Shown here piece after piece: positions 51,000 through 59,632 of a stretch of DNA of 64,000 nucleotides; the first letter of the stretch is position 1, and each line of letters opens with the position of its first letter. Origin of the DNA: GCA-003244245 sp050699715. GTDB taxonomy: Bacteria; Actinomycetota; Actinomycetes; Mycobacteriales; Pseudonocardiaceae. Below the pieces are notes generated by a model that saw only the letters and a program-made list of their open reading frames with translations, had not been told where the DNA came from and ran no database searches. The position numbers were made by a program, and so were the translations under genes. Location of the stretch: assembly GCA_050699715.1 (NCBI GenBank), contig JBOHFR010000020.1:7376-71375 (forward strand), written 5' to 3'.

Positions 51000-51588
51000 T
51001 GCGCATCGCCCAGTTGGCGAATTTCTACGGCCCACGATCTGGCGGGCTGCGCACCGCCCTGCACCATTTGGGCGCCGGGTACGCCGCCGCAGGTCACGAG
51101 GTCGTGCTGGTGGTACCCGGACCCCGGCGGATCGACGAGATGATGCCCAGTGGGGTCCGGCGAGTCACGCTGCCCGCCGCGAGGATCCCGTACACCGGGG
51201 GGTATCGTGCGGTCGATCCGTGCCGGGTGCGGGCGTTGCTGGAAGGGCTGCGCCCAGACCGGATCGAGGTATCTGACCGGCTCACCCTGCGCGGGCTCAC
51301 CCTGCGCGGGCTGGGCCGGTGGGCCACAGTACACGGGGTGCCCAGTGTGGTGATCTCGCACGAGCGGCTGGACCGGTTGCTGCATCAGTTCCTGCTGCCC
51401 GATTCGGCGGCCCGCCGGGTGGCCGACTGGGCTAACCGCCGGATGGCGGCCGGCTACGACACCGTGGTGTGCACCACTGCCTTCGCCCGTGCGGAGTTCG
51501 ACCGGATCGGCGCGCGCAACGTCGTTCAGGTCCCGTTGGGGGTGGACCTGGCCACGTTCGCGCCCGCTCACCGGGACGCCGCGCTGCG
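50999..51588 (+). CDS. Glycosyltransferase family 4 protein, truncated by the assembly gap
   Basis: The ATG at 50999 overlaps the stop of the preceding relic. The visible ~196 residues are the acceptor half of a GT-B enzyme: MRIAQLANFYGPRSGGLRTA, ISHERLDRLLHQFL, and VVQVPLGVDLATFAPAHR just before the gap. A 15-base in-frame duplication (LTLRG twice) lies near 51288. The sequence runs into N at 51589, so the donor half and stop are not visible. Substrate unknown; mannosyl transfer is likely from context. Confidence 0.75.
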
Positions 51589-51688
51589 NNNNNNNNNNNN
51601 NNNNNNNNNNNNNNNNNNNNNNNNNNNNNNNNNNNNNNNNNNNNNNNNNNNNNNNNNNNNNNNNNNNNNNNNNNNNNNNNNNNNNNNN
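51589..51688. other. Assembly gap (100 N)
   Basis: Exactly 100 unknown bases, the conventional scaffold-gap size, so the real distance is unknown. It removes the end of the glycosyltransferase and possibly other genes before menG. Confidence 0.99.
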
Positions 51689-51689
51689 T

Positions 51690-52382
51690 GTGCCCAGAGC
51701 CGGGTTGGACAAGGACCCTCGTGAGGTCGCCGCGATGTTCGACGGGGTGGCCCGCCGCTATGACCTGACGAACACGGTGCTCTCGGGTGGCCAGGACCGG
51801 TGGTGGCGGCGGTGCACCCGGGCCGCGGTGGCCGCCGGGGCCGGGGAGCGGGTGCTTGACCTCGCCGCGGGCACCGCGGTCTCCACCGTCGAGCTGGCCC
51901 GCTCCGGAGCCTGGTGTGTAGCCGCGGACTTCTCGCTGGGGATGCTGCGCGCGGGCCGGCACCGCGAGGTCCCCCTAGTCGGGGCTGACGCGCTGGCGCT
52001 GCCGTTCGCCGATGGGGCATTCGATGCGGTCACGATCTCTTTCGGGCTGCGCAACGTCGTCGACCCGGACGCCGCGTTGGTTGAGCTGGCCCGGGTCACC
52101 CGGCCCGGTGGTCGGCTGGTGGTCTGCGAGTTCTCCACCCCCACCTGTGCGCCGTTTCGCACCGTGTACCTGGAGTACCTGATGCGTGCGTTGCCCGCGC
52201 TCGCCCGCCGGGTGAGCAGCAACCCGGAGGCCTACGTCTACCTCGCCGAGTCCATCCGGGTCTGGCCCGACCAGCGGGCGCTGGCCGGGCGGGTGGCCGC
52301 TGCGGGCTGGACCGACGTCGGGTGGCGCGACCTCACTGGCGGTATCGTCGCGCTGCACCGGGCCGTCAAGCCCGCTGGTTGA
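51690..52382 (+). CDS. menG: Demethylmenaquinone methyltransferase
   Basis: Last step of menaquinone synthesis: SAM-dependent C-methylation of demethylmenaquinone at the membrane surface. The 230-residue protein has the UbiE/MenG motifs MFDGVARRYDLTNTVLSGGQ, VLDLAAGTAVSTVELA (SAM motif I), GADALALPFADGAFDAVTIS and FGLRNVVDPDAALVELARVT, plus SSNPEAYVYLAESIRVWPDQ near the end. GTG 51690 is the second base after the gap but agrees with the family start, so the gene is probably complete. Confidence 0.93.
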   Translation: MPRAGLDKDPREVAAMFDGVARRYDLTNTVLSGGQDRWWRRCTRAAVAAGAGERVLDLAAGTAVSTVELARSGAWCVAADFSLGMLRAGRHREVPLVGADALALPFADGAFDAVTISFGLRNVVDPDAALVELARVTRPGGRLVVCEFSTPTCAPFRTVYLEYLMRALPALARRVSSNPEAYVYLAESIRVWPDQRALAGRVAAAGWTDVGWRDLTGGIVALHRAVKPAG

Positions 52383-52552
52383 GCGACTCCATCGCCGCTG
52401 GAGTGAGCCCGGCGCCTACCGCGCCGACGATGAGGTGATCAAATTGTCCCTGGGGCACGCAACACCCCAGTTGGGTGACAAGGTGGGTGTTGTTGGGGAA
52501 TTTGTCAGTGGTTTGTCAGTGGATAGATTTATAGTCACCGTGGGAGGTCATC
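52383..52552. promoter_or_regulatory. Promoter region of the XRE gene with tandem TTTGTCAGTGG
   Basis: TTTGTCAGTGG occurs twice head to tail at 52501-52522, followed by a -10-like TATAGT at 52530-52535 and a GTGGGAGGTCATC ribosome-binding region. The tandem unit may be the operator of the XRE regulator. Confidence 0.4.
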
Positions 52553-53413
52553 ATGCAAAGCCGCGAGGCGACGATCCGCAGTCGGGAACTCGGTGAGGCA
52601 CTGCGCCGGGCGATGGAACAGGCCGAGCTGACCGGCCAGGAGGTGGCGCGCCTGCTGGAGTGGACACCGAGCGGGGTGTCCAGGTTGCTGTCCGGCAAGG
52701 GCGGCGCCAGCCAGGTGCGGGTGTCGGCGTTTCTGGCGATCTGCCGGGTGACTGGTGCGGAGCGTGACCGGTTGCTTGAGCTCTGCGAGAAACAGAGCAC
52801 CCCGGGCTGGCTGCAGCAGCACGGCTCCCGGCTGCCCAAGCAGCTGGTGACCTTGATCGACCACGAGAACAGGGCGGTCACGATCGACGATTTCCAGGCG
52901 ATCGTGGTGCCCGGCCTGTTGCAGACCGGCGACTACGCCCACGCGGTGATCGGTCGCGTCGCCACCGTGCCAGGCACCGAGATCGACGATCGGGTGGCGC
53001 TGCGGCTGGCCCGCCAGATCCTGTTCAGCCGGGAGCAGCCAGCTCGCTTCACTTTCTACCTGCACGAGTTCGTGCTGCGGTTGCCGGTCGGCGATCCGGG
53101 GGTGATGTCCGAGCAGCTGCACCACCTGCTGCGGATGTCAATGCGCCCCTACCTCAGCCTGCGAGTCGTGCCGGCGGCGTTCGGCGCCCACTCGGGGTCA
53201 GCGGGCTCTTTCTCGCTCATGGAGTTCGCCGAGTTCAAGCCGGTGGTGTATCTGGAGAGCGAGACCTCCAGCCTGTTCCTGGAGAAACCTGTGGAGATCG
53301 CCGCCTACCGGCACGTCCTGGGGGCGCTGGCCGAGACCGCGCTGGACGAGGAACAATCGAGGAAGCTGATTGCCAGCCTGGCAACCGAGTTCGACGTGGA
53401 TCGTGAAGACTGA
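52553..53413 (+). CDS. XRE regulator with DUF5753 (Scr1-type) domain
   Basis: A 286-residue protein. The N-terminal HTH (TGQEVARLLEWTPSGVSRLL) is followed by a DUF5753 domain (GWLQQHGSRLPKQLVTLIDH, YEA-equivalent FQAIVVPGLLQTGDYAHAVI, FTFYLHEFVLRLPV, SAGSFSLMEF). These actinobacterial regulators pair with DUF397 proteins in development and toxin-antitoxin-like systems. No DUF397 gene is found next to it here. A 19-base tandem duplication (53393-53430) covers its stop codon, and a multicopper oxidase relic follows on the other strand. Confidence 0.88.
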   Translation: MQSREATIRSRELGEALRRAMEQAELTGQEVARLLEWTPSGVSRLLSGKGGASQVRVSAFLAICRVTGAERDRLLELCEKQSTPGWLQQHGSRLPKQLVTLIDHENRAVTIDDFQAIVVPGLLQTGDYAHAVIGRVATVPGTEIDDRVALRLARQILFSREQPARFTFYLHEFVLRLPVGDPGVMSEQLHHLLRMSMRPYLSLRVVPAAFGAHSGSAGSFSLMEFAEFKPVVYLESETSSLFLEKPVEIAAYRHVLGALAETALDEEQSRKLIASLATEFDVDRED

Positions 53414-53424
53414 CGTGGATCGTG

Positions 53425-53940
53425 AAGACTATAGTCGTAGAAGCTGACCCGGCTACTCGATGGTGCCGGGTCGTTGGGTAGCCATCCTTCGACTCGGTAG
53501 GTGGTGGGGGCTGTGTCACCGGGGAACTGGATGGAGATCTTCCCGGCGGGGTCCTCGAAAGATTTCGTGGAGATACAGGTGCCCGGGTGGCTGGGCGTGG
53601 TCGTCCACGTCGAGCCGCAGGACCCAGGGGTAGGGGTTGCGCCTGGCCGGTCGCCGCAGGTCACCAGGGTGGTCAGCGACGGCGGCGGTTGGCCCCCGAA
53701 CGGGGCTTGCGCGGAGTTAATCAGGAAAAGTTGCTCACCGTCGGGTAGACCGGTGAGGTCGACGAGGACGTCGATCCGGTCGGAGGACGCCACGGTGAGG
53801 GCCTGGTCATTGCCGAGCCGCCAGCCCCGCCACAGCAGGCCACCGCCGGTAGACCATCGGCCGCAGCGCCAACCTTGGCCACAGCCTGCCATCGACGAGC
53901 GTCAACGGGCCGAAGGCCTCGGCTTCGGGAGTTGAGCAGG
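53425..53940 (-). pseudogene. Multicopper oxidase fragment, frameshifted
   Basis: On the minus strand one frame reads LTLVDGRLWPRLALRPMVYR, like the second cupredoxin domain of bacterial multicopper oxidases. Another continues ALTVASSDRIDVLVDLTGLP, GEQLFLINSAQAPFGGQ, and DPAGKISIQFPGDTAPTTYR. The copper-ligand His clusters are not found, the frame changes at least once, and both ends are missing. Intact enzymes have about 450-600 residues. A decayed gene. Confidence 0.6.
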
Positions 53941-53999
53941 TGATCAGCCGTCAACGGCCGGCGAGGGTGAGCGGTCGTCGGCCGTGGGACGATAGCAGC

Positions 54000-54275
54000 A
54001 TGGCCACCAGGGACGAGGTTCACCGCTTGGTCGACGTGCTACCCGAGGACCGAGTTGCGGCGATTGGCGAGGTGCTACGCGCTGCCGTCGAGGCCGGTCT
54101 GACTGGGGACCAAGCGCACCGGCTCGCCGAGCAGTTGCGATCGGAGCCGGACCCGACACGGTTGGCATCGGAACCGGTCCGCACATTCGCTAGCGCGGGC
54201 ACGCTGTCAGCTGAGCCGACCCTCGCGGAGCGCGTCGAGGAGATTCTGCGAACCGAATCCGGCACTGCCGCGTGA
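54000..54275 (+). CDS. VapB-like antitoxin
   Basis: A 91-residue protein beginning MATRDEVHRLVDVLPEDRVA and carrying further helices and an acidic tail (AERVEEILRTESGTAA). The stop overlaps the next start by 4 bases, as in vapBC operons. The N-terminal segment differs from classic AbrB antitoxins and resembles the short L-P-E-D-R-V antitoxins found beside PIN toxins in actinobacteria. It should neutralise the toxin and repress the promoter. Confidence 0.7.
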   Translation: MATRDEVHRLVDVLPEDRVAAIGEVLRAAVEAGLTGDQAHRLAEQLRSEPDPTRLASEPVRTFASAGTLSAEPTLAERVEEILRTESGTAA

Positions 54276-54691
54276 TCCTCGTCGACACCGGGCCGATCGT
54301 GGCCGTCGTCAACGACCGCGACAACCACCACCAGGAGTGCAAGCATCTGCTGGAACGGCTGGCCGGCCCGTTGTTGATTACTGCCACCGTGGCCACTGAG
54401 GTGTGCCTCCTGCTGGAGCGCCGACGGGGCACGTACGCCGAGCTGGCGTTCCTGTCGGACGTGCGAGCTGGCCGGTACACGCTGATCGAGTCGTTGTCCG
54501 CCGACCTGGAGCGGGTCGCCGAACTCGTGGCGAAATACGACGACCTGCCGTTGGGCACCGTTGATGCCTCGGTGATTGCGCTGGCCGAGCGGCTGAACAT
54601 CACTACCGTGGTCACCCTCGACCGCCGTGACTTCGGGATAGTGCGCCCGGCCCACGTGCCCGTGCTAACTCTGCTGCCCCTGACCCGTTGA
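54272..54691 (+). CDS. vapC: PIN domain ribonuclease toxin
   Basis: A 139-residue PIN-domain protein. Acidic residues of the active site are the first Asp in MILVDTGPIVAVVN, a Glu in TATVATEVCLLLERR, the Asp in LGTVDASVIALAERL, and the final Asp in VVTLDRRDFGI. VapC toxins cut tRNA or rRNA. Translation is coupled to the antitoxin by the 4-base overlap (GTGA). It lies 78 bases before the tRNA-Lys fragment. Confidence 0.88.
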   Translation: MILVDTGPIVAVVNDRDNHHQECKHLLERLAGPLLITATVATEVCLLLERRRGTYAELAFLSDVRAGRYTLIESLSADLERVAELVAKYDDLPLGTVDASVIALAERLNITTVVTLDRRDFGIVRPAHVPVLTLLPLTR

Positions 54692-54768
54692 CGGCAGCCA
54701 GCTGTCGGGCGACAGGTGGTGGCGGGCCTGCTGCGCCACAGAACTGCTGGTAACGAGTAGCGTAGAAA

Positions 54769-54808
54769 TGGTGCACCGCCAGGGACTCGAACCCCGAACC
54801 CGCTGATT
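54769..54808 (-). tRNA. tRNA-Lys 3-prime fragment (attachment-site scar)
   Basis: The minus strand reads AATCAGCGGGTTCGGGGTTC and continues to GCGGTGCACCA. This is the 3-prime anticodon stem, variable loop, T arm, acceptor strand and encoded CCA of a tRNA, closest in memory to tRNA-Lys(CTT). The 5-prime half is absent. Such 40-bp duplicates are left where a tyrosine-integrase element entered a tRNA gene, so this is a candidate attR. Confidence 0.8.
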
Positions 54809-55042
54809 CTCGGACTGTTGTTTCGGTTGGTGGCTGATAGATGTGATGACCTCGAAGTTGGCCTGCCGCGGGACGGGATACCCGCGACTCTGGTGACCTC
54901 CCACTGTCCGCGCCCAGCGCTGGGGTCATCCCGGAGCGGAGGCCCGCCGGAGGCAGGGGCCGACGTGCCCATGCTCTGATGGTGGTTAGTTCGCACCCTG
55001 GGGCATGGTGGGGTGCTGTTTTTCGCTGATCCAGGGGGAGGG
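54809..55042. other. Stretch between the att scar and the TIR gene
   Basis: About 230 bases with no recognised gene. It probably contains the TIR gene promoter near 54960-55010. No integrase fragment is visible. Confidence 0.4.
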
Positions 55043-57256
55043 GTGGTGGCTAGGGTATTCGTCAGCTATGCCAGCGAGGACCGTGCCTGTGCCGGTCGGC
55101 TGCACCAGTGGCTGATTAGTGAGGGTCACGAGGTGTTCCTGGATCGGGATCTCCGCGATGGGATCCCAGTCGGTGACGAGTGGGACAAGCGGCTGCATGA
55201 GCGGTTGCGCTGGGCTGACGCGGTGCTCTGCGTGGTCACCTCCGCCTACTTGGGGTCGTTGTGGTGTTCGGCCGAGGTGGGTATTGCGTTGTCGCGGGGT
55301 AGCCGGGTGTTGCCGGTGCGGGCCGAGCCGGGAGTCGTGCACCCGCTGTTGAGGTCCCTTCAGCATGCTGATCTGACCGTCGATTCCACCGGGGCTCGTG
55401 CGGCGTTGGTGGCGGAGTTGCGTCGGGTGGATGCCACCGGGGGTTGGGGGTGGCCCGATGACCGGTCGCCGTTTCCGGGGTTGCGTGCGTTGGACGTCGA
55501 AGATCATCGGGTGTTTTTCGGTCGCGGTGGTGAGGTGGAGCAGCTGGCGGGCCTGGTGCGGTCTCCGGCCGAGCGTGCCGAGGCGGCGGTGCTGGTGGTG
55601 GTGGGCCCCTCGGGGTGTGGCAAGTCGTCGTTGGTGCGGGCTGGACTGCTGCATGTGATGGCCGGGGAGCCGGGGTGGTGGACGCTGGCCCCGATGCTGC
55701 CCGGGGCTGACCCGGTGGCTGGGTTGGTGAGGGAACTGGCCGCCGCAGCACACCAGTTGGGGTTGGACTGGACGGTGGCCGGTGTAGAGCAGCGGCTTGA
55801 TGCCGGTGGTCTGACGGGACTGGTTGATGAACTGCTGCTGGTGGCGCGGGCGCGGCGGTTGCTGGTGGTGGTGGATCAGTTCGAGGAGGTGCTGACTCAG
55901 GCCACCTCTGCGGCGCGGGCCCGGTTCGCGCGGCTGCTTCATCCGGCGTTGGGTGGTTCGGTGCAGGTGGTGGCCACGTTGCGGCCGGAGTTTTTGGACC
56001 AGCTGCTGGTCGATGCTGACCTGGCGGTGTTGCCGGCCCGCCCCTACTCGCTGCGGCCACTGCGCCGTGAGGCGCTGCGGACTGTGATCCAGGGCCCGGT
56101 CCGGCTGGCCGGGATCACGGTCGCTGAGGACCTGGTGGCCCGAGTGGTGGCTGATACCGACAGTGGGGAGGCGTTGCCGCTGTTGGCGTTCACCTTGGCC
56201 CAGCTGGCTGAGGGGGTCGGCCGTGGTGGTGAGCTCTCCCCACGACGCTATGACCAGCTCGGTGGGGTGCAGGGTGCCCTGACCCGCCAGGCCGATGCGG
56301 CCCTGGCCGAGGCGAGTGGCCGGGGCCGTGAGGAGGTGATTGCCGGGTTGTTGCGGTTGGTGACTGTGGATGAGCAGGGTCGTCCCACCCGGTGGCGGGT
56401 CCCTCGCGATGAGCTACCAGGACCGGTGATCCGAGAACTGGACGCCTTTGTCCGGCGGCGGCTGCTGACCACGGACACCACCCAGGGCAGCGTGGTTGTC
56501 GGGGTGGCCCACGAGGCGTTTTTGTCCGCCTGGGCCCCGCTGGCCCAGGCGATCGAGGAGAACGCCTCGGCGCTGCGGGCCCGCCGCGCGGTCGAGCAGG
56601 CTGCCACCGACTGGAACACCGAGGATCGCCCACCGGCTCGGTTGTGGGAACGCGGGCAACTCGCCGCTGCGGTAGCCGACACCGGCGCCCACCTCCAAGC
56701 CCGCGACCTGGTCACTGACCGCGTGGAACTCAGCTCGACAGCGCGGGCCTTCCTGCGCGCCAGCATCCGCCGGGACCGCATCCAACGGGGGCGCGCCATC
56801 ACCGTGTTGTCGGTGCTGCTCGTTCTTGCCCTGGTCGCGGCTGGCTTCACCGTGATCCAGCAGCGCGCCGCGCAGCACCAACGGGATGTCGCGGTGTCCC
56901 GTCAAGTCGCCGGGCAGGCCCTAGAACTCCGCGACACCAACCCAGCCCTGGCCGCCCAACTCAGCCTGGCCGCCTACCGGCTCGCCCCCACCACAGAAGC
57001 CCGCAGCAGTCTGCTCAGCACCCTCGTCACCCCCTACTCCACCCGACTGACCGGCCACACCAACACCGTCTCCTCGGTGGCCTTCAGCCCGGACGGGCAT
57101 ACCCTGGCCACCGCCAGCGCCGACACTACCGCGCGGTTGTGGGAAACCACCGCCGATCGGGTCGCCGCTCGAATCTGTAGCATCACCCGCACTATCACCA
57201 CCAGCGAGTGGGATCACTACCTGCCAGGCTTGGCGTACCGGCCCCCGTGCCCGTGA
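55043..57256 (+). CDS. TIR domain-STAND NTPase with a single WD40 repeat
   Basis: A ~737-residue protein. Residues 1-110 form a TIR domain (VARVFVSYASEDRACAGRLH) with the likely NADase Glu in SLWCSAEVG. The STAND ATPase has Walker A VVGPSGCGKSSLV (about 187-199) and Walker B RLLVVVDQFEE. A transmembrane helix lies near residue 590 (ITVLSVLLVLALVAAGFTVI), then a helical stretch (SRQVAGQALELRDTNPALAA), one WD40 blade (GHTNTVSSVAFSPDGHTLAT), and the usual end after a WD40 array (YLPGLAYRPPCP). Homologues carry many blades. GTG 55043 or 55046 follows GGGGGAGG. A defence role is likely. Confidence 0.78.
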   Translation: MVARVFVSYASEDRACAGRLHQWLISEGHEVFLDRDLRDGIPVGDEWDKRLHERLRWADAVLCVVTSAYLGSLWCSAEVGIALSRGSRVLPVRAEPGVVHPLLRSLQHADLTVDSTGARAALVAELRRVDATGGWGWPDDRSPFPGLRALDVEDHRVFFGRGGEVEQLAGLVRSPAERAEAAVLVVVGPSGCGKSSLVRAGLLHVMAGEPGWWTLAPMLPGADPVAGLVRELAAAAHQLGLDWTVAGVEQRLDAGGLTGLVDELLLVARARRLLVVVDQFEEVLTQATSAARARFARLLHPALGGSVQVVATLRPEFLDQLLVDADLAVLPARPYSLRPLRREALRTVIQGPVRLAGITVAEDLVARVVADTDSGEALPLLAFTLAQLAEGVGRGGELSPRRYDQLGGVQGALTRQADAALAEASGRGREEVIAGLLRLVTVDEQGRPTRWRVPRDELPGPVIRELDAFVRRRLLTTDTTQGSVVVGVAHEAFLSAWAPLAQAIEENASALRARRAVEQAATDWNTEDRPPARLWERGQLAAAVADTGAHLQARDLVTDRVELSSTARAFLRASIRRDRIQRGRAITVLSVLLVLALVAAGFTVIQQRAAQHQRDVAVSRQVAGQALELRDTNPALAAQLSLAAYRLAPTTEARSSLLSTLVTPYSTRLTGHTNTVSSVAFSPDGHTLATASADTTARLWETTADRVAARICSITRTITTSEWDHYLPGLAYRPPCP

Positions 57257-57350
57257 GCTACCCGATCGGCAGGCCACAGATGACGCGAGATGTCAGGGAG
57301 ATCCTGGAGGATTTCCCTGACCTGGAGCCAGCCGACATCCTGGCCGCAAG
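57256..57350 (+). pseudogene. C-terminal fragment of a DUF433-type antitoxin
   Basis: Reads YPIGRPQMTRDVREILEDFP then DLEPADILAAR, the conserved end of DUF433 proteins (V-x-E-I-L-x-D-F-P-x-L-x-x-x-x-I-x-x-A). The N-terminal half is missing and the tail is foreign. DUF433 proteins are usually antitoxins for PIN-like toxins. It directly follows the TIR-STAND stop codon. Confidence 0.5.
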
Positions 57351-57479
57351 GAGCTCACCAGGTCCGTCGCCGACTGTTATGCGTCGCAACCCGGACAGAC
57401 ATCCATCTTTTCGATCTTGTCCCGCCAGTCCACGCAGATACCCAGCCTTCCGAGCGCCTGGACCCAACCCCCCGAAGGA

Positions 57480-59099
57480 TTAATGCGGTGCAGCACTAGG
57501 GCGGTACTCGCCTTGGTAGAGCAACTCCATCGCCGCTGAGGTGACCCTGCGGCGCAGCGCGCCGAGGACGCCATGGTCGGCCAGCGCGGCCCGGGCCGCC
57601 AGCCATCCGCACACGCCGTGCACGCCGCCGCCGGGATGCGCGGCGGCGCTGCCCAGATACAGCCCCGCCACCGGGGTCTCCGCTCGTCCGAGACCCGGCA
57701 CTGGGCGGAACACCAGCTGCTGGTGCAGCTGCGCGGTGCCGCCGTTGACCGCGCCGTGCACGAGGTTGGCGTCCTCGCGTTGCAGCTCGCCAGGGTGTTG
57801 CACGCTCCGCTGCAGCACCCGGGTGCTGAATCCCGGCGCGAAGCGCTCCATCACCTCCTCGACCCGCTGGGCGAGCAGGTCCGCCGATTCGTCGTCGGAG
57901 ACGCCCCGGGGCAGGTGGGTGTAGGCCCAGGCGCTCTCGGTGCCTGCGGGCGAGCGGCTGGCGTCGGCTGTGGTCATCTGCCCGACCAGCAGGAACGGGG
58001 TGCGCGGGATGGTGGCGCCCTCGATGTCAGCGCACCAGTGCGCCATCTGCTGCTCGTCGCAGCCGAGATGCACCGTGCCGGCACCACGCACGCCGGGCGC
58101 CCGCCACGGGATCGGGCTGTCCAACGCCCAGTTGACTTTCACGACCGGGCTGTCCCATTGGAAGCGCCACAGATCCTCGCGCAGCGCGGCAGGCACGGCG
58201 TGCGCCGGCAGCAGGTCCAGGTACAGGCTGGGTGCCGACACGTCGGCGATGACGGCACGGCGGGCGCGCACCGTCAGTCCGGTCGCGGTGCGCACTCCCA
58301 CGGCGCGGCCGTTGGCCACGTCGATGTGCTCCACCCGTTGCCCGGTGCACAGCTGCGCGCCCGCGGCCTGCGCCCGCCGGGCCAACGCGGCCGCCAGCTC
58401 GCCGGCCCCACCGACCGGCACCGGGAAGCCGACGTCTTGGCCCAGCATCGCCAGCAGCCAGCCGTAGACGCCGCTGATCGGGGCGTCCACCGGGACATCG
58501 GCGTGCAGCGCGTTTCCGGCCAGCAGCAACCGGCCGGACTCACCGCGGAACAGCTCGTGGCCCATCCGGCGGGCAGGCAGCGCCAGGAAGCGGGCCAACC
58601 GCAGCGCGCCAGCGGCGCCCAACGTGCGCAGCAGCTCGGCGGGCCCGCGCACCGGCGGGAACGCGGTGAACAGCGAGCGCAACACCGGATCCCGCACCCG
58701 CTGCCACTGCTCGACCAGCGCAAGCCAAGCCTTGCCATCGGCTGGGTGCTCGGCCGCCAGCCCGGCGGCGGTGTCGCTGGGATCGCGGTGCAGCACGGCG
58801 GCGGTGTCGGCGTCGAACCTCGGCGGGTGGGCGAGCACCGTCGGCGCGTGCGACCAGCGCAGCCCGTGCTCGTGCAGCCGCAGCGAGCGCAGTACCGGTG
58901 AGACGGCGGTGAGCGGGTAAAACGCGCTGTACAGATCGGTGACATACCCCGCTCGCAGCTGCGCCGAGCGCACCGCGCCACCTACCCGGTCAGTGGCTTC
59001 CAGCAGGCACACGTCCCATCCCGCGTCGGCCAGCACCGTCGCCGCGACCAGACCATGATGCCCGCCACCGACGACCACGGCATCCACTTGCGCTGCCAT
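57480..59099 (-). CDS. FAD-dependent oxidoreductase (phytoene desaturase-like)
   Basis: A 539-residue flavoprotein of the carotenoid/retinol desaturase-like family. The N-terminal dinucleotide-binding motif is VDAVVVGGGHHGLVAATVLA with LLEATDRVGGAVRS. A central substrate region follows, and the C-terminal FAD motif is VAGLYLGSAAAHPGGGVHGV. No crtB or other carotenoid gene is nearby, so the substrate is unclear; it could be a general polyprenoid or lipid desaturase/oxidase. ATG 59099 is chosen as upstream residues do not match the family. Confidence 0.85.
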   Translation of the reverse strand: MAAQVDAVVVGGGHHGLVAATVLADAGWDVCLLEATDRVGGAVRSAQLRAGYVTDLYSAFYPLTAVSPVLRSLRLHEHGLRWSHAPTVLAHPPRFDADTAAVLHRDPSDTAAGLAAEHPADGKAWLALVEQWQRVRDPVLRSLFTAFPPVRGPAELLRTLGAAGALRLARFLALPARRMGHELFRGESGRLLLAGNALHADVPVDAPISGVYGWLLAMLGQDVGFPVPVGGAGELAAALARRAQAAGAQLCTGQRVEHIDVANGRAVGVRTATGLTVRARRAVIADVSAPSLYLDLLPAHAVPAALREDLWRFQWDSPVVKVNWALDSPIPWRAPGVRGAGTVHLGCDEQQMAHWCADIEGATIPRTPFLLVGQMTTADASRSPAGTESAWAYTHLPRGVSDDESADLLAQRVEEVMERFAPGFSTRVLQRSVQHPGELQREDANLVHGAVNGGTAQLHQQLVFRPVPGLGRAETPVAGLYLGSAAAHPGGGVHGVCGWLAARAALADHGVLGALRRRVTSAAMELLYQGEYRPSAAPH

Positions 59100-59165
59100 A
59101 AGGCCACTATTGGCTATCGCCCCGTGCATGGCGACGTATGGCGGATGGCACGACATGATGTCGCC

Positions 59166-59570
59166 ATGGACCAGCGCATCAGCCTTGTGACCCTTGGCGT
59201 TGCCGACCTCGCCCGTGCCCGAGCGTTCTACGAAGCGCTCGGTTGGGACGGCGCGCAGCAGCCCGACAACGAAGTCTGCTTCTTTCAGGCTGGCGGCATG
59301 GTGCTCGGATTGTGGACCCAGCTCGGCGGTCACGGCGCGCCAGGCATCGAACTCGCCCACAACGTGCGCTCACCCGAGGAAGTTGACGCGGTGCTAGCGC
59401 AAGCGCAGCGCGCCGGCGCGACGATCGTGCGGCCAGCGGCTCGCGCGGAGTGGGGCGGCACGTCCGGAGCATTCGCCGATCCCGACGGTCACGTGTGGGA
59501 GATCGCCCACAACCCCGGGTGGACGCTGAGCGAAGACGGCACGATCCGCATCGTTTCGCTGGAGCCATGA
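59166..59570 (+). CDS. VOC (glyoxalase/dioxygenase-fold) protein
   Basis: A 134-residue single-domain vicinal oxygen chelate protein: SLVTLGVADLARARAFYEAL at the start, FFQAGGMVLGLW, and the second-half motif GAFADPDGHVWEIAHNPGW with a potential metal Glu. Function may be in small-molecule detoxification or binding; the substrate is unknown. It diverges from the oxidoreductase gene. A strong hairpin begins at its stop codon. Confidence 0.85.
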   Translation: MDQRISLVTLGVADLARARAFYEALGWDGAQQPDNEVCFFQAGGMVLGLWTQLGGHGAPGIELAHNVRSPEEVDAVLAQAQRAGATIVRPAARAEWGGTSGAFADPDGHVWEIAHNPGWTLSEDGTIRIVSLEP

Positions 59571-59623
59571 ACTCGACGAGACCGACGTAGACCGGCCCAA
59601 AAACGTCGGTGACGTCGAGTTCA
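59568..59623. terminator. Nested hairpin terminator
   Basis: TGAACTCGACG (59568-59578, including the VOC stop) pairs with CGTCGAGTTCA (59613-59623), and inside it CCGACGT (59582-59588) pairs with ACGTCGG (59603-59609). It lies between convergent genes and is likely a bidirectional terminator. Confidence 0.75.
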
Positions 59624-59632
59624 CGGGTAGCG

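Noticed and set aside
54769..54840. A complete tRNA gene on the minus strand
   Set aside because: No D arm, anticodon 5-prime stem or acceptor 5-prime strand lies upstream of the 40-bp match, so it is only a 3-prime fragment.
57573..58901. A 442-codon frame antisense to the FAD oxidoreductase
   Set aside because: Composition is that of reverse-complemented high-GC code, and the opposite strand encodes a clear flavoprotein.
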